48,963 bases of DNA from Penium margaritaceum (lineage: Eukaryota; Streptophyta; Zygnematophyceae; Desmidiales; Peniaceae). Positions 40,331-48,963 of this stretch are shown in pieces; the stretch's first letter is position 1, and the number at the start of each line of letters is the position of its first letter. The notes below the pieces were generated by a model. The model was not told the DNA's origin. It did no database searches and saw nothing but the letters and a program-made list of their open reading frames with translations. Made by a program: the position numbers and the translations under genes. The stretch is taken from assembly GCA_023375785.1 (NCBI GenBank), contig SZWC01000806.1:61556-110518 (forward strand), read 5' to 3'.

Positions 40331-43300
40331 ATGAGCGAAGTAGAGGGCGGTGGCAATGGTGATCCGGCGGCCGTGACCCTCACCGCCGCCGCCATGGCGC
40401 AGCTAGGCCTCGGGTAGCGGGAACTTTCTCCTCCGCAGCTGGGCAGCAGAGAGTTCCTAGCTTGGAAGGATCTCTTCTTGTCTTGGGCAGCGGAGCATGG
40501 GTTGGAAGAGTACTACCTCAACCCTCCGCCGGATGCCACAAGTGACCACGTGTTGCTACGCGCCTTCAACGCATTGCTCCATGCTCTCCCTGATAATCAG
40601 TCACATGCCCTGCGCCATTTCCGCTTTGGAGGGAAGGGTGAAGACCCATCCAACCCCCATAGTGGCGCACCTCGACCCCATGATGCTTGGAAACATCTTT
40701 CCACCCGACATGAGGAGCAGGGCATGACACTCGTTGTGACCCTACGCGACCGCCTGCGCAATCTGTATCCTAAGCCTGGAGCACCGATCGCCGAGTACTG
40801 GGACGATGCGATAGACATACGTCAACGATTGCTCGGTCTTGGTGCTCCGTGCTCCATTCTTGAGTGGCTGGACATAGTGCTGCTCCACCTCGGTGAACAG
40901 TATAAGGGGTTTCGGCGTGATGTCTTTTGCAGCCATCCAGTGGACGAGATCGAGAGCATTGACCTCTCGACCATCTTCGAGGAACTCCGGAATTACGAAG
41001 ACATACTGAAAGGTGAAGCTCGTGACCTGTCTTCAACCGCACCGGCTGCATATTCGCATCAAAGTACCTCCGCAGCAGCTGCAGCTGCCGCGCACAACAC
41101 CTATGCGCAGACAGGAGGTCTTGGGGGTGACGGTCGAGCTTCCCATGGCAGCGGAGGTCGGGGTGGCGGCCGTGGTGGTGGTCGTGGTGGCGGCCGCGGT
41201 GGTGGTCGTGAGACTCAGCGGTGCAGTTACTGCAACCAGACTGGACACTTCTGGCGCAGGTGCCCCACACTCCAACGCCAAATGATGGCGAGGCAGCAGA
41301 CACAGCAGCAGCAGTGGCGGCAACAGCAGTGGCAGCAGCAGCCCCAACAGCAGCAGTTTCGCCCGGCTTATTTCCCACCCGGTCAGCCTGGAGGACCTAA
41401 CGTGCCTGGACAATATGCAGTCCCGGCCATGGCAGCAGCCACTATGGTATTTCCTCCGCAGCAGCAGTACGTACAGCAGCAGCCGATCCCAGGATCACTC
41501 CCGTATCTTGGGCCCTACCACCTCCCGTCGTTTGCCGCGGCACCAGTTCCTGTGCCTGAGTGGGCACAGCGCGTGTACGACACGATGGAGGCTGTGCCCG
41601 CCAACGACTCCCAGGGGGCGCCACAAGATCTTCGCCCGCCAGAGCCCTCAGAAACACCTCAACACCCAGGTCCGCGACTTGGGTACACACATGTGACCAC
41701 ATCGCACACACTGCCCATGCACGAATGGTTGCTTGACACAGCATCCTCACATCACATGCCGCCGCATCGTCGTCTTTTTGCATCATTGTATGCTACGCAT
41801 GATGTGCATGGTGTTCGGACTGGCTCTGGGGAGGTGCTGAGGGTTGAAGGCATTGGGACTGTTGCACTCCAAGCGCCTGGTGGGGTCATGTGGTTGACTG
41901 GAGTCTTGTACGTCCCTCAGCTGAAGGTGAACTTGTTGTCCGGGGGGCAGTTAGACAGGCAAGCGGGCATGTCTACACTGACGCGCGATCAGAAGTGCAT
42001 GATCTATGGTGCAAACGGGGAATTGCTGGCTGACGGGTTATTGCATGAAGACATGTTGTACAGACTGACACTTTTCCCTGCCTTTCCATCAGACCGAGCA
42101 CAGGCACATGTCATGACCAGTACGGACCCGCATCACACCGACCTCATGCACCGGCGACTGGCACACATCAACACGGAACTGATCACCGAACTGCTAAAAC
42201 ATCAACCTGCCCATGGTTTGAGTCCCCAAGACTGTCCACACGGGTTGAAAGCAACAGCCTGTCTTGACTGTCAAGAAGGCAAAGCACACCGACAGAGTTT
42301 TCCTGTTTCACAGCGTGTAAGTACGGAGCCACTAGAACTGGTACATGCAGACCTCACAGGGCCCATGCCAGTCCCCTCAGTGCAGTATGCATCACAGTAC
42401 ATACTGACACTTACAGATGACTACAGCCGTTTCCGTTGGGCTTTTCTGCTGAAAACCAAAGCAGACGCACAACGGGCAATTACAGAATGGATCCCATTGG
42501 CGGAGCGGCAAACTGGTTGCCCTCTGCGCATCTTGCGCACAGACCGGGGTGGCGAATTTCTTGGTCCTCTTGAAACTGCGCTAAAGGCAAAGGGGATTGT
42601 GCATCAAACCACAGCGCCATACACTCCTCAACAAAATGGAGTGGCTGAAAGGTGGCACAGAATATTGGGGGACGCATTGCGCACTCTGTTGTCCGAGTCC
42701 GGTTTGTCCTTTGGGTTCTGGGAAGAGGCTGCTAAGTACATCACTTGGGTGTGGAACCGGGTGCCCCAAGGACCCTTGCCAAAGTCAGTTACCCCATGGG
42801 AAAGGTGGTTTAAACAATGGGCAGATTTGCGGCCTGCCCGGGTATGGGGCACGATGGCATGTGTGTGGTTTGCAGAGCCCCAGCGGAGTCATAAACTGGG
42901 CCCTCGCGGCCGATGGTGCATCTTTGTTGGAGTTTCACATGCTTCGAAAGCATGGAGGTTTTGGGACCCCATTCATCACTCATTCGTTGAGAGTCGGGAT
43001 GCATCATTCTTAGAACACATGCCATACAAAGTCTTCAAAAACTTGAAGCAGGCACCTACACTCACAGTCCCCGACAGATATCCAGAGTATGTCAGTGTCC
43101 CAATATTTGTCCCTGTTTCCACAGTGCAGCCCGACCGGCCGCGGTCCACAGAACAGACCGGTGATGCCCATGAGGCAGCATCTGGCTCCACTGACAACCA
43201 CACAGCTCCAGATGCCCCTGCGTCACACACTGAACCGGACACAGACGGTGCACCACAGCCTGATTCGGTCCGTCGGTCACAACGTAATGTTGCAAGAGTC

Positions 43301-44897
43301 AACTACAGGCAGTTCTATCACACTGCCGGTCCAACCAGCCTTGACACTCCTCTCATTGAACCACTAACAGTGGAAGAGGCAAGGAGTCGTCCAGATGCCG
43401 TGGAGTGGGAGAAAGCGATGGCTGATGAGTTGAACGCCTTACTTGAGCATGGTGTTTACGACCTCGTCCCACTCCCACCTGGGAGGAAGGCAATTGAATT
43501 GAAGTGGGTGTACAAAGTAAAGAAGAACCTGCATGGTCTTCTTGAGAAGTACAAAGCACGCCTTGTGGCCAAGGGCTTTCACCAAGTCCCTGGTCAAGAC
43601 TTTACAGACACGTATGCTCCAGTAGGCAAGTACATCTCGAGTCGTGTCCTTCTTGGGGTTGCAGCCCATGAGGACTGGGAGATTCATCAAATGGACGTAA
43701 AAAATGCCTTTTTGAATGGTCCCTTGGAAGAGGAGCTTTATGTGGAACAACCTCCCGGTTTTGACGATGGCACAGACCGGGTGTGGCTTCTGCTGAAAGC
43801 TCTGTATGGCTTGAAGCAAGCACCCCGATGTTGGAACAAAGAGATACGTCGCACATTAGAGAGCGGGGGTTCCATGCAGAGCATTTTAGATCCCTCTTTG
43901 TTCATTCGGTGGGTCAACACAGTCCCTGTAGCTCTCATCGTGTATGTTGATGACCTTCTGATTCTCTCTCCCTCTCTCCCTCTCGTTCAGGACACTAAGG
44001 CACTACTCACTGCGCACTACCGCATGACAGATTTAGGGGAAGCACACAACTTCTTGGGCATGACAATCACTTGTGACAGGACCGCACGCACACTCACCCT
44101 TCATCAAAGACGATTCATTGCTCAACTGACCGCAAGGTTTGGCTCCTTGGTCCATCACCTTCCTCGCCAGCACTCTCCCATGAGCCCTGATGTCTATGCA
44201 CACCTCCTTGATGTACACACCACAGACTACGGTCCGGACACAGATCCTACACTGTACAGACAGATCATTGGCAGCCTTACCTACCTCTCCTCTACCACAC
44301 GACCTGACATCTCTTGTGCTGTAAACACACTGGCCCGGTTCAGCCAGCAACCCCGCACAACGCATCACAAGGCATTGCTCAAGCTGTTNCACCCCCGGCA
44401 CAGACACCTTGCTTGATGGTTATTGTGACAGTGACTATGCACGAGACAGACACGCACGCAGTCGGGGTGGGTATGTTTTTCGCATCTGGGGCACAACCGT
44501 TTCTTGGCGCAGTGCCAAACAGTCATGTGTTGCACGGAGTGTGGCTGAGGCGGAGTACATGGCATTGGGGGAGGCAGCGTGCGAAGCCACATGGTTGCGC
44601 AGACTGTTGGGGGAATTGGGCATGACAGTGGGACCTGTACTGCTGCACAGTGACAACTCAGCTGCACGTCGCATCACAGCCAATGATGGTGTTCTGCACC
44701 CACGCACAAAGCACATAAGTGTCGAGCATCATTTTGTGCGGGAAGCAGTGGAAGCCGGTGTGGTGCAAGTGTGTGGGGTGAGTGGAGATGAGCAACTTGC
44801 TGACTTCCTCACCAAAGCCCTCCCCTCCTCGACGCTACTTGTCCAACTCCATCAACTTGGCTGCATGAATGCAACACCCTCGGCCAAGGGGGCGTGA
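40331..44897 (+). pseudogene. Element F gag-pol polyprotein, nearly intact
   Basis: ATG 40331 opens MSEVEGGGNGDPAA; TAG at 40415-40417 interrupts codon 29 and the frame then runs open to the gap at 44389. Order: gag body (FLAWKDLFLSWAAEHGLEEY), Gly/Arg repeats, zinc knuckle CSYCNQTGHFWRRC at 41222-41263, protease site LLDTASSHHM (Ala where the DTG/DSG Gly is usual), GAG-pre-integrase (HRRLAHINTE, CLDCQEGKAH), integrase (HADLTGPMP, RTDRGGEFLGP, PQQNGVAERWHR), and polymerase (HQMDVKNAFLNG, YVDD at 43943-43954). The RNase H follows after 44389 in another frame: DGYCDSDYAR, SAKQSCVARSVAEAEYMALG and RTKHISVEHHFVRE, to TGA 44895-44897. About 15 residues are missing at the gap. Confidence 0.93.
44883..44894 (+). 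other. Polypurine tract of element F
   Basis: GCCAAGGGGGCG just before the 3' LTR. It differs from the TCATGGGGGAG of A-D. Confidence 0.8.
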
Positions 44898-45476
44898 TAA
44901 CCCTGTGTATATATTTTGCTGTGTCTCGTGTGTGGCCGCGGGTATGCAGTGCATGTGGATCCGGCGGCCCGTGGTGATCCCCGCTAGACGCAGAGGCATT
45001 CTACGACGCACGGCCTCTCTCTCTGTCTGGCCACGTCGTCATTTGTCTCCCGCCGGTCGTCGGCCCATGCCTGTTCCAAGACCTACTTTAGTCCTTGCAT
45101 CTATAGTGGACTACAGTGTCACTTTTCTTAAGAAACCTACTTGAGACCTCAATGTTGATGTTTTCCTAGGTCTAGAGTAGGGCAGTTTAGTTGTGGGTTA
45201 GGTTGGTCTTTCGAGGGCAGGCACGGCTAGTGCCGCGCCTTTCTGGGTCGAGGAGCGAGTTCGCCCTCGCCCTCGCAGTGCGCCGACGAGCTTCGCTCGC
45301 CGGCCGATGGGTGAGGCTCGCACCTCGAGCCCCACCCGCTATAGGGGGATGGCTTGTTACTAGGACACTTGTACTTCGATTCCTTTTTTTGTGCAAACTA
45401 GATCTGAAGTTTCCATGGCCGTTTGACCACCATTTTCAGCACCGCTTGTTGCAATGGAATCGTAGAGAGATTCTCA
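44895..45476 (+). repeat. 3' LTR of element F (582 bp)
   Basis: Begins TGATAACCCTGTG and ends GATTCTCA at 45476, followed by CTAGC. The pol stop codon TGA overlaps its first bases. Confidence 0.95.
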
Positions 45477-45639
45477 CTAGCCACGTCCTGTTGGCGATAG
45501 CTGTTCATGAGGAGAGGGACATCTATCACATGGACATGAACAAGGCCTTCCTTAACGGGTCTCTTGAAAAACTCTATGTGTAGTAGCAAGAGGACTTTGA
45601 GGTTAGTACGGGCCGGGTGTGGTTGCTGTGGAAAGCCCT
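45477..45639 (+). pseudogene. Element E reverse transcriptase after F
   Basis: Resumes exactly after F with HVLLAIAVHEERDIYHMDMN and KAFLNGSLEKLYV, homologous to the F polymerase block containing HQMDVKNAFLNG. The first catalytic Asp is kept. It stops at two in-frame stops and then the 282-bp insertion. Confidence 0.85.
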
Positions 45640-45644
45640 CCATG

Positions 45645-45926
45645 TGTATAATGGAGGGATTTCCACAGCGTGTTATGGTTAATCACCTCAAATTCACCCA
45701 CCTGTCGATCAGCATATAAAAAAGTGAATTCCTGCATGCAAACACTTTTTTACAAAGCATCCACATGAATGCATGTCAACAAAGCCCAGCTGTACATTCC
45801 TTGTATAGAAAGAAAACTATAATGGGCTCTCTGTGATGTTTAGTAGTTTCTGTGAACCATCCATGTTCACTTCCCAGTGCACTTGTTAATCCACAGTTTC
45901 ACGGGTAAGGCAATTGGTCATCTATG
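45645..45926. mobile_element. Unclassified 282-bp insertion with CCATG duplication
   Basis: Flanked by CCATG at 45640-45644 and 45927-45931. Removing the insert and one CCATG restores exact length alignment with F across the LYGLKQAP region. The insert is AT-rich compared with its surroundings. It starts TGTATAATGG, carries a CCCTCCAT/ATGGAGGG hairpin across its left border, and has no coding frame, clear terminal inverted repeat or poly-A that I can see. Confidence 0.75.
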
Positions 45927-45931
45927 CCATG

Positions 45932-46800
45932 GGCTGAAGCAGGCGCCTCAGTGCTGGGTCGAAGAGATCAAACATACCTTGGAGATTGGTGGATTCACTT
46001 AGTCTTTCTGTCCCCTCATTGCTTTTGGGGTGGGAGAGTGAGACACCTGTAGCCTTGCTGGTCAATGTGGATAACATGCTGATATTTTTTCCCTCTGCCT
46101 CACTCATAGTAGAGGCCACATCACTGCTTTCCGCACGCTACAAAATGACGGACTTGGGTGAGGCTCAGAATTTTCTTCGCATGATGATCACACGACACCG
46201 ATCTACACGAGTGTTCACATTTCATCAAGGACGGTGAATTGCACACCTCACTGCACGTTTCTAGGATCTTTTTTCAACACCTCGCACGAAAACAATTCCC
46301 CATGAGTCTAGATGTATACACGCACACACTACTGACTGCGGCCCTGATATGGATCCCACGTTGCACCGGCAAATCACTGGCAGTTTGCATTATCTTGCAC
46401 TCACTACTCACCCTGACATTGCACAGTTTGTCAACATGTTGGCCCACTTCAGTCAACAGCCATGCAGCACACATCACAAAGCGCTGTTCAAGCTGTTGCG
46501 CTACGTACTGGACACCACCATGCTTGGTTTTCACCCCTAAGCATAGTATCCTGTTAGACAGGTTTTGTGATAGTGATTATGCCCGGAATATTCTAGCACA
46601 CAGTTGTGGGGGGAACATGTTTTATATGTGAGAAACTGCAATGCTGTGTTGCAGCGCAAAGCAGTCTTGTGTGTCCCGAAGTGAAGAAGCAGCTTGTGAA
46701 GGGATCTGGCACGCTTGCTGGAAGAGCTTGGCATGAATGCAGCCGCCCTACCACTGCACAGTGACAGTTCTGTTCCGTGCCAAACGGTCAAGGCAATCGC
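45932..46800 (+). pseudogene. Element E polymerase end and RNase H relic
   Basis: A frame from 45986 with PVALLVNVDNMLIFFPSAS shows the catalytic box as NVDN in place of YVDD. YKMTDLGEAQNFLRMMITR follows, then HYLALTTHPDIAQFVNMLA and THHKALFKLLRYVLDTT in other frames. RNase H traces (DSDYARN, PLHSDSS) reach about 46800, where homology stops without a pol end or LTR. Confidence 0.8.
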
Positions 46801-47430
46801 ACCTCCGGAGCTTGCTCCTGCCCGTGTCACTCCACTATGTGTACGGCGAGCAAAGCCGCCTTCTCGTACCGTGGCCTCGTGGCACTACTCTCACATCACG
46901 CCTGAGTGGCCACTGCTGCTTGCTTGATGATTGATCATTTCAAATGTGTTGTGAAATGGGAAGAAAGAAGATGAAGGTGGAGGAAATGATCATTATTGAT
47001 ACACATTGTTTCTGAAACATCACATCTTGCGTGCAGACTCTCTAATGAATAAGACATATCAGTGAAAGTGGACAGTTGGATTTCTCTTGCAATTCGGGTT
47101 TCTGGGTATATGTTGGGCTGGGTTTCTGGATGTATGTTGGGGTAACTGCTATGAGAAATTCTTTGCAGAATTGGTGGCGGAATCTGGTTTGTTTCATCAA
47201 GTCACTAGCTCGGGATGTCTTGCTGGCAAGGTGTGCGCAGAGGAATATTATTTTGGGGCATAGATCAGTGTGTCAAATGAGCCTTAGAGGGATTGGGCTT
47301 GTGCCAAAGAATGACGACACATTGTCCCTTACTAGACTGTAATGAAAAAGAATGACGACACATTATCCCTTACCGTCTTGCCCTGCCGTCAGCCATTTAA
47401 AAACTCCTCATGGTTCTCTATTGACTGCGT

Positions 47431-47431
47431 G

Positions 47432-47480
<49 letters not shown>
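47431..47480 (+). repeat. (TC)n microsatellite
   Basis: An uninterrupted CT/TC dinucleotide run of about 50 bp. Confidence 0.97.
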
Positions 47481-47482
<2 letters not shown>

Positions 47483-48330
47483 CCCTCTTGCAATGATAAT
47501 TCTCAATGGAAACAATGCTTTTGAGTTGTAGCCTGAACTTCTCGCAATTCAAGGATAGCCCTGTACTTCCGGTGCTGATGCATGGTGGCAACTTCCACAT
47601 GTGAGAAGATTTCACTCGAGTATTGACTTTCCGGGACCACAGTGTTGATTTGAGTTTTACGTCTTAATTAGCTGGTGCGTTTCTGCGATGGCGTGCTGGA
47701 GCCAATGCTGGAGTGATAGTTTCTTCAACTGCCACAAGAACTCGTGAAAGGTTGTCATCGATTTTTCAAACATCAATAGCTCTCCCCATGTGATGTCGAG
47801 GCTATTGTGGAAGAAAGTTTCTTCCTTTGCCATGCTAGCAGTGATGATCTCGTAGAATGGACGTGTGTATCCCTCCATGCTGGTATGCTGATGAAACTTT
47901 CACTAGATGTAGTTAGCTTCCATCCCCCCCCCCCCTCTATCCCTCTCTCCCCTTCCCCTTCGTCCTCCCCCTCCTCCTATGGGGGAAGAAAAAGAAACCA
48001 GATAATCTATGCACCACCTCTCGCAGCAGGTGAGGGTTGTGAAGAAGGTTGCAGACAGGCTGTCTGCCTCCTGTAGAGCTTCGAGGGAAACTGTGTTCAG
48101 AAAGTGGGCTGCTGTGGTTAGTAGAGGAAGGGTGCCTCTGCTTTCCCAAGGGCAAGTGTGTCGGACGTTTCCTCCAGCGCTGGAAGCCCTTACCACACAC
48201 ATGTGGACCGGGCTTTTAGGCTGGGCAAATTTTGGCTGAGCACGGGCTGCAGGTTCAGTGGAGGAAAAGGAGCACATGAATTGAGCGTGTGGATGAGGAG
48301 AGATAAGGGAAGGGTTGTGGAACGATTGTA

Positions 48331-48367
48331 GTTTCTTAGACGTTTTGGCAAATGTTTAAGAAATTAC
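48331..48367. repeat. Degenerate relative of the element E palindrome
   Basis: GTTTCTTAGACGTTTTGGCA, then AATGTTTAAGAAAT. The left arm shares CTTAGACGTTTTG with the palindromes at 38124 and 38218; the right arm has diverged. About 10 kb from the other copies. Confidence 0.6.
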
Positions 48368-48499
48368 AATTAGAGTCGAGCGAAGGGCTGTGGAATGATG
48401 CTTGTGGGATTCACATGGTGTCTGGAATGCATGAGCGATTAACATCTCAGGGTTTTGATTGTGACAAAATTGACTGAGCCAAACTTGGGAGCAACATGA

Positions 48500-48690
48500 G
48501 AGGAGGAGGAGGAGGAGGAGGAGGAGGAGGAGGATGAAGATGGGGACGAGGAGGAGGACAACGATGACGGCATCGACAACGGCAACAAAGTTGACGACGA
48601 CGACAAGAACAACGAAGACGATGACGACGACTACAACAATAACAAAGACAACGACGACGATGGTGGTGACGATGACGACAAAGATGAAGA
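48500..48690. repeat. Purine-rich triplet repeats (GAG, then GAC/AAC)
   Basis: GAGGAGGAG units at about 48500-48555 are followed by imperfect GAC, ACG and AAC triplets to about 48690. The G/A-rich strand is the plus strand. Confidence 0.9.
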
Positions 48691-48782
48691 CAGCCCAATG
48701 TTGCGACTGTGATTTCCATCACCATTGCCTTGGGATGAGGCAATGGGAAGGGCCACAATGCGGAATCATGACAATGCCTTCC

Positions 48783-48963
48783 AGACGTTGGAGGCATCAT
48801 GGCAGGCAGACGTTGGAGGCATCATGGCAGGCAGACGTGGGAGGCATCATGGCAGGCAGACGTTGGAGGCATCATGGCAGGCAGACGTTGGAGGCATCAT
48901 GGCAGGCAGACGTTGGAGGCATCATGGCAGGCAGACGTTGGAGGCATCATGGCAGGCAGACGT
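48783..48963 (+). repeat. 25-bp minisatellite running off the window
   Basis: The unit AGACGTTGGAGGCATCATGG plus CAGGC repeats about seven times with almost no variation (one T-to-G) up to the last base, so the full array is longer. Confidence 0.97.

Larger units (their letters stand above)
39339..45476 (+). mobile_element. Copia element F, near-intact, nested in E
   Basis: Plus-strand element: 5' LTR 39339-39924, primer-binding site 39925-39936, leader, gag-pol 40331-44897, polypurine tract 44883-44894, 3' LTR 44895-45476, target duplication CTAGC. LTRs differ at only a few positions by eye, so it is the youngest or among the youngest here. Defects visible: one TAG at gag codon 29 and a short loss at unknown base 44389. 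Confidence 0.96.
35947..46800 (+). mobile_element. Copia element E, decayed, split by element F
   Basis: Plus-strand relic related to F. Gag is at 35947, zinc knuckle near 37000, GAG-pre-integrase near 37560, integrase 37768-38810 and reverse transcriptase from 38970. F interrupts it at 39339-45476. Polymerase and RNase H relics continue to about 46800, where homology ends in mid-RNase H. The reading across the F insertion is continuous once one CTAGC is removed. No LTRs of E were found. Further damage includes an internal deletion at the protease, a palindrome array at 38124-38268, a 60-N gap, and a 282-bp insertion at 45645. Confidence 0.85.
46801..48963. other. Non-coding right end of window
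   Basis: Less GC-rich than the transposon block. No convincing gene. It contains a short direct repeat (AAAGAATGACGACACATT at about 47307 and 47346), a C-run near 47925-47936, and the simple repeats and minisatellite listed separately. Confidence 0.6.

Noticed and set aside
47076..47342. 88-codon frame with hydrophobic start
   Set aside because: Built on a local direct repeat (GTTTCTGG.TATGTTGG) and without any motif. Chance openness is likely.
48783..48963. Possible CRISPR array
   Set aside because: The repeats are directly adjacent with no spacers, and the context is eukaryotic. It is a minisatellite.

Overview
This window reads as a transposon-packed intergenic stretch of a GC-rich eukaryotic nuclear genome. 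There are no bacterial-type operons. Almost all recognisable coding sequence belongs to Ty1/copia LTR retrotransposons. Their order is gag, protease, integrase, reverse transcriptase, RNase H, and their primer-binding sites match the initiator-methionine tRNA type (TGGTATCAGAGC) usual in plant and algal copia elements. I infer a green-lineage host (alga or plant), but nothing here fixes the species.

Layout. (A) 1-4260, plus strand: a copia element cut by the window edge, with integrase, a gapped reverse transcriptase, RNase H, a polypurine tract and a 3' LTR. 4261-6370: non-coding, with LTR-tail-like repeats and a 453-bp inverted-repeat element. 6440-7786: the only convincing host gene, a Ser/Arg-rich protein of unknown function whose middle is duplicated around an assembly gap. 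7787-9756: nothing recognised. (B) 9762-18223, (C) 18379-25870 and (D) 26121-35452 are three copia elements, all on the minus strand. Each is bounded by a 5-bp target-site duplication (GCAAG, AGTTG, CTTGG). Without them, the three target sites lie within about 420 bp of each other, in and beside a small inverted-repeat element. C carries an internal inversion of about 2.9 kb. D carries a decayed Penelope-like retroelement between gag and protease. (E) 35947-39338 plus 45477-46800, plus strand: a heavily decayed copia element. It is interrupted by (F) 39339-45476, a much younger relative with target duplication CTAGC, by a 282-bp unclassified insertion, and by a twice-repeated 50-bp perfect or near-perfect palindrome. 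46800-48963: non-coding, with a TC microsatellite, triplet repeats and a 25-bp minisatellite that runs off the end.

The six copia elements fall into three sequence groups: A/D, B/C and E/F. A to D share the same polypurine tract. B, C and D have long leaders between primer-binding site and gag that are rich in Ala/Ser/Leu triplets. In B the leader holds an open frame of about 257 codons ending in hydrophobic segments, which is the most plausible undescribed coding feature here. No element has a fully intact polyprotein as assembled. B (one frameshift, one stop, one lost Cys) and F (one stop, one short gap) come closest.

Many unknown bases sit at joins where the same sequence occurs on both sides. 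Several duplications are therefore more likely assembly or haplotype artefacts than biology, and they inflate some lengths.
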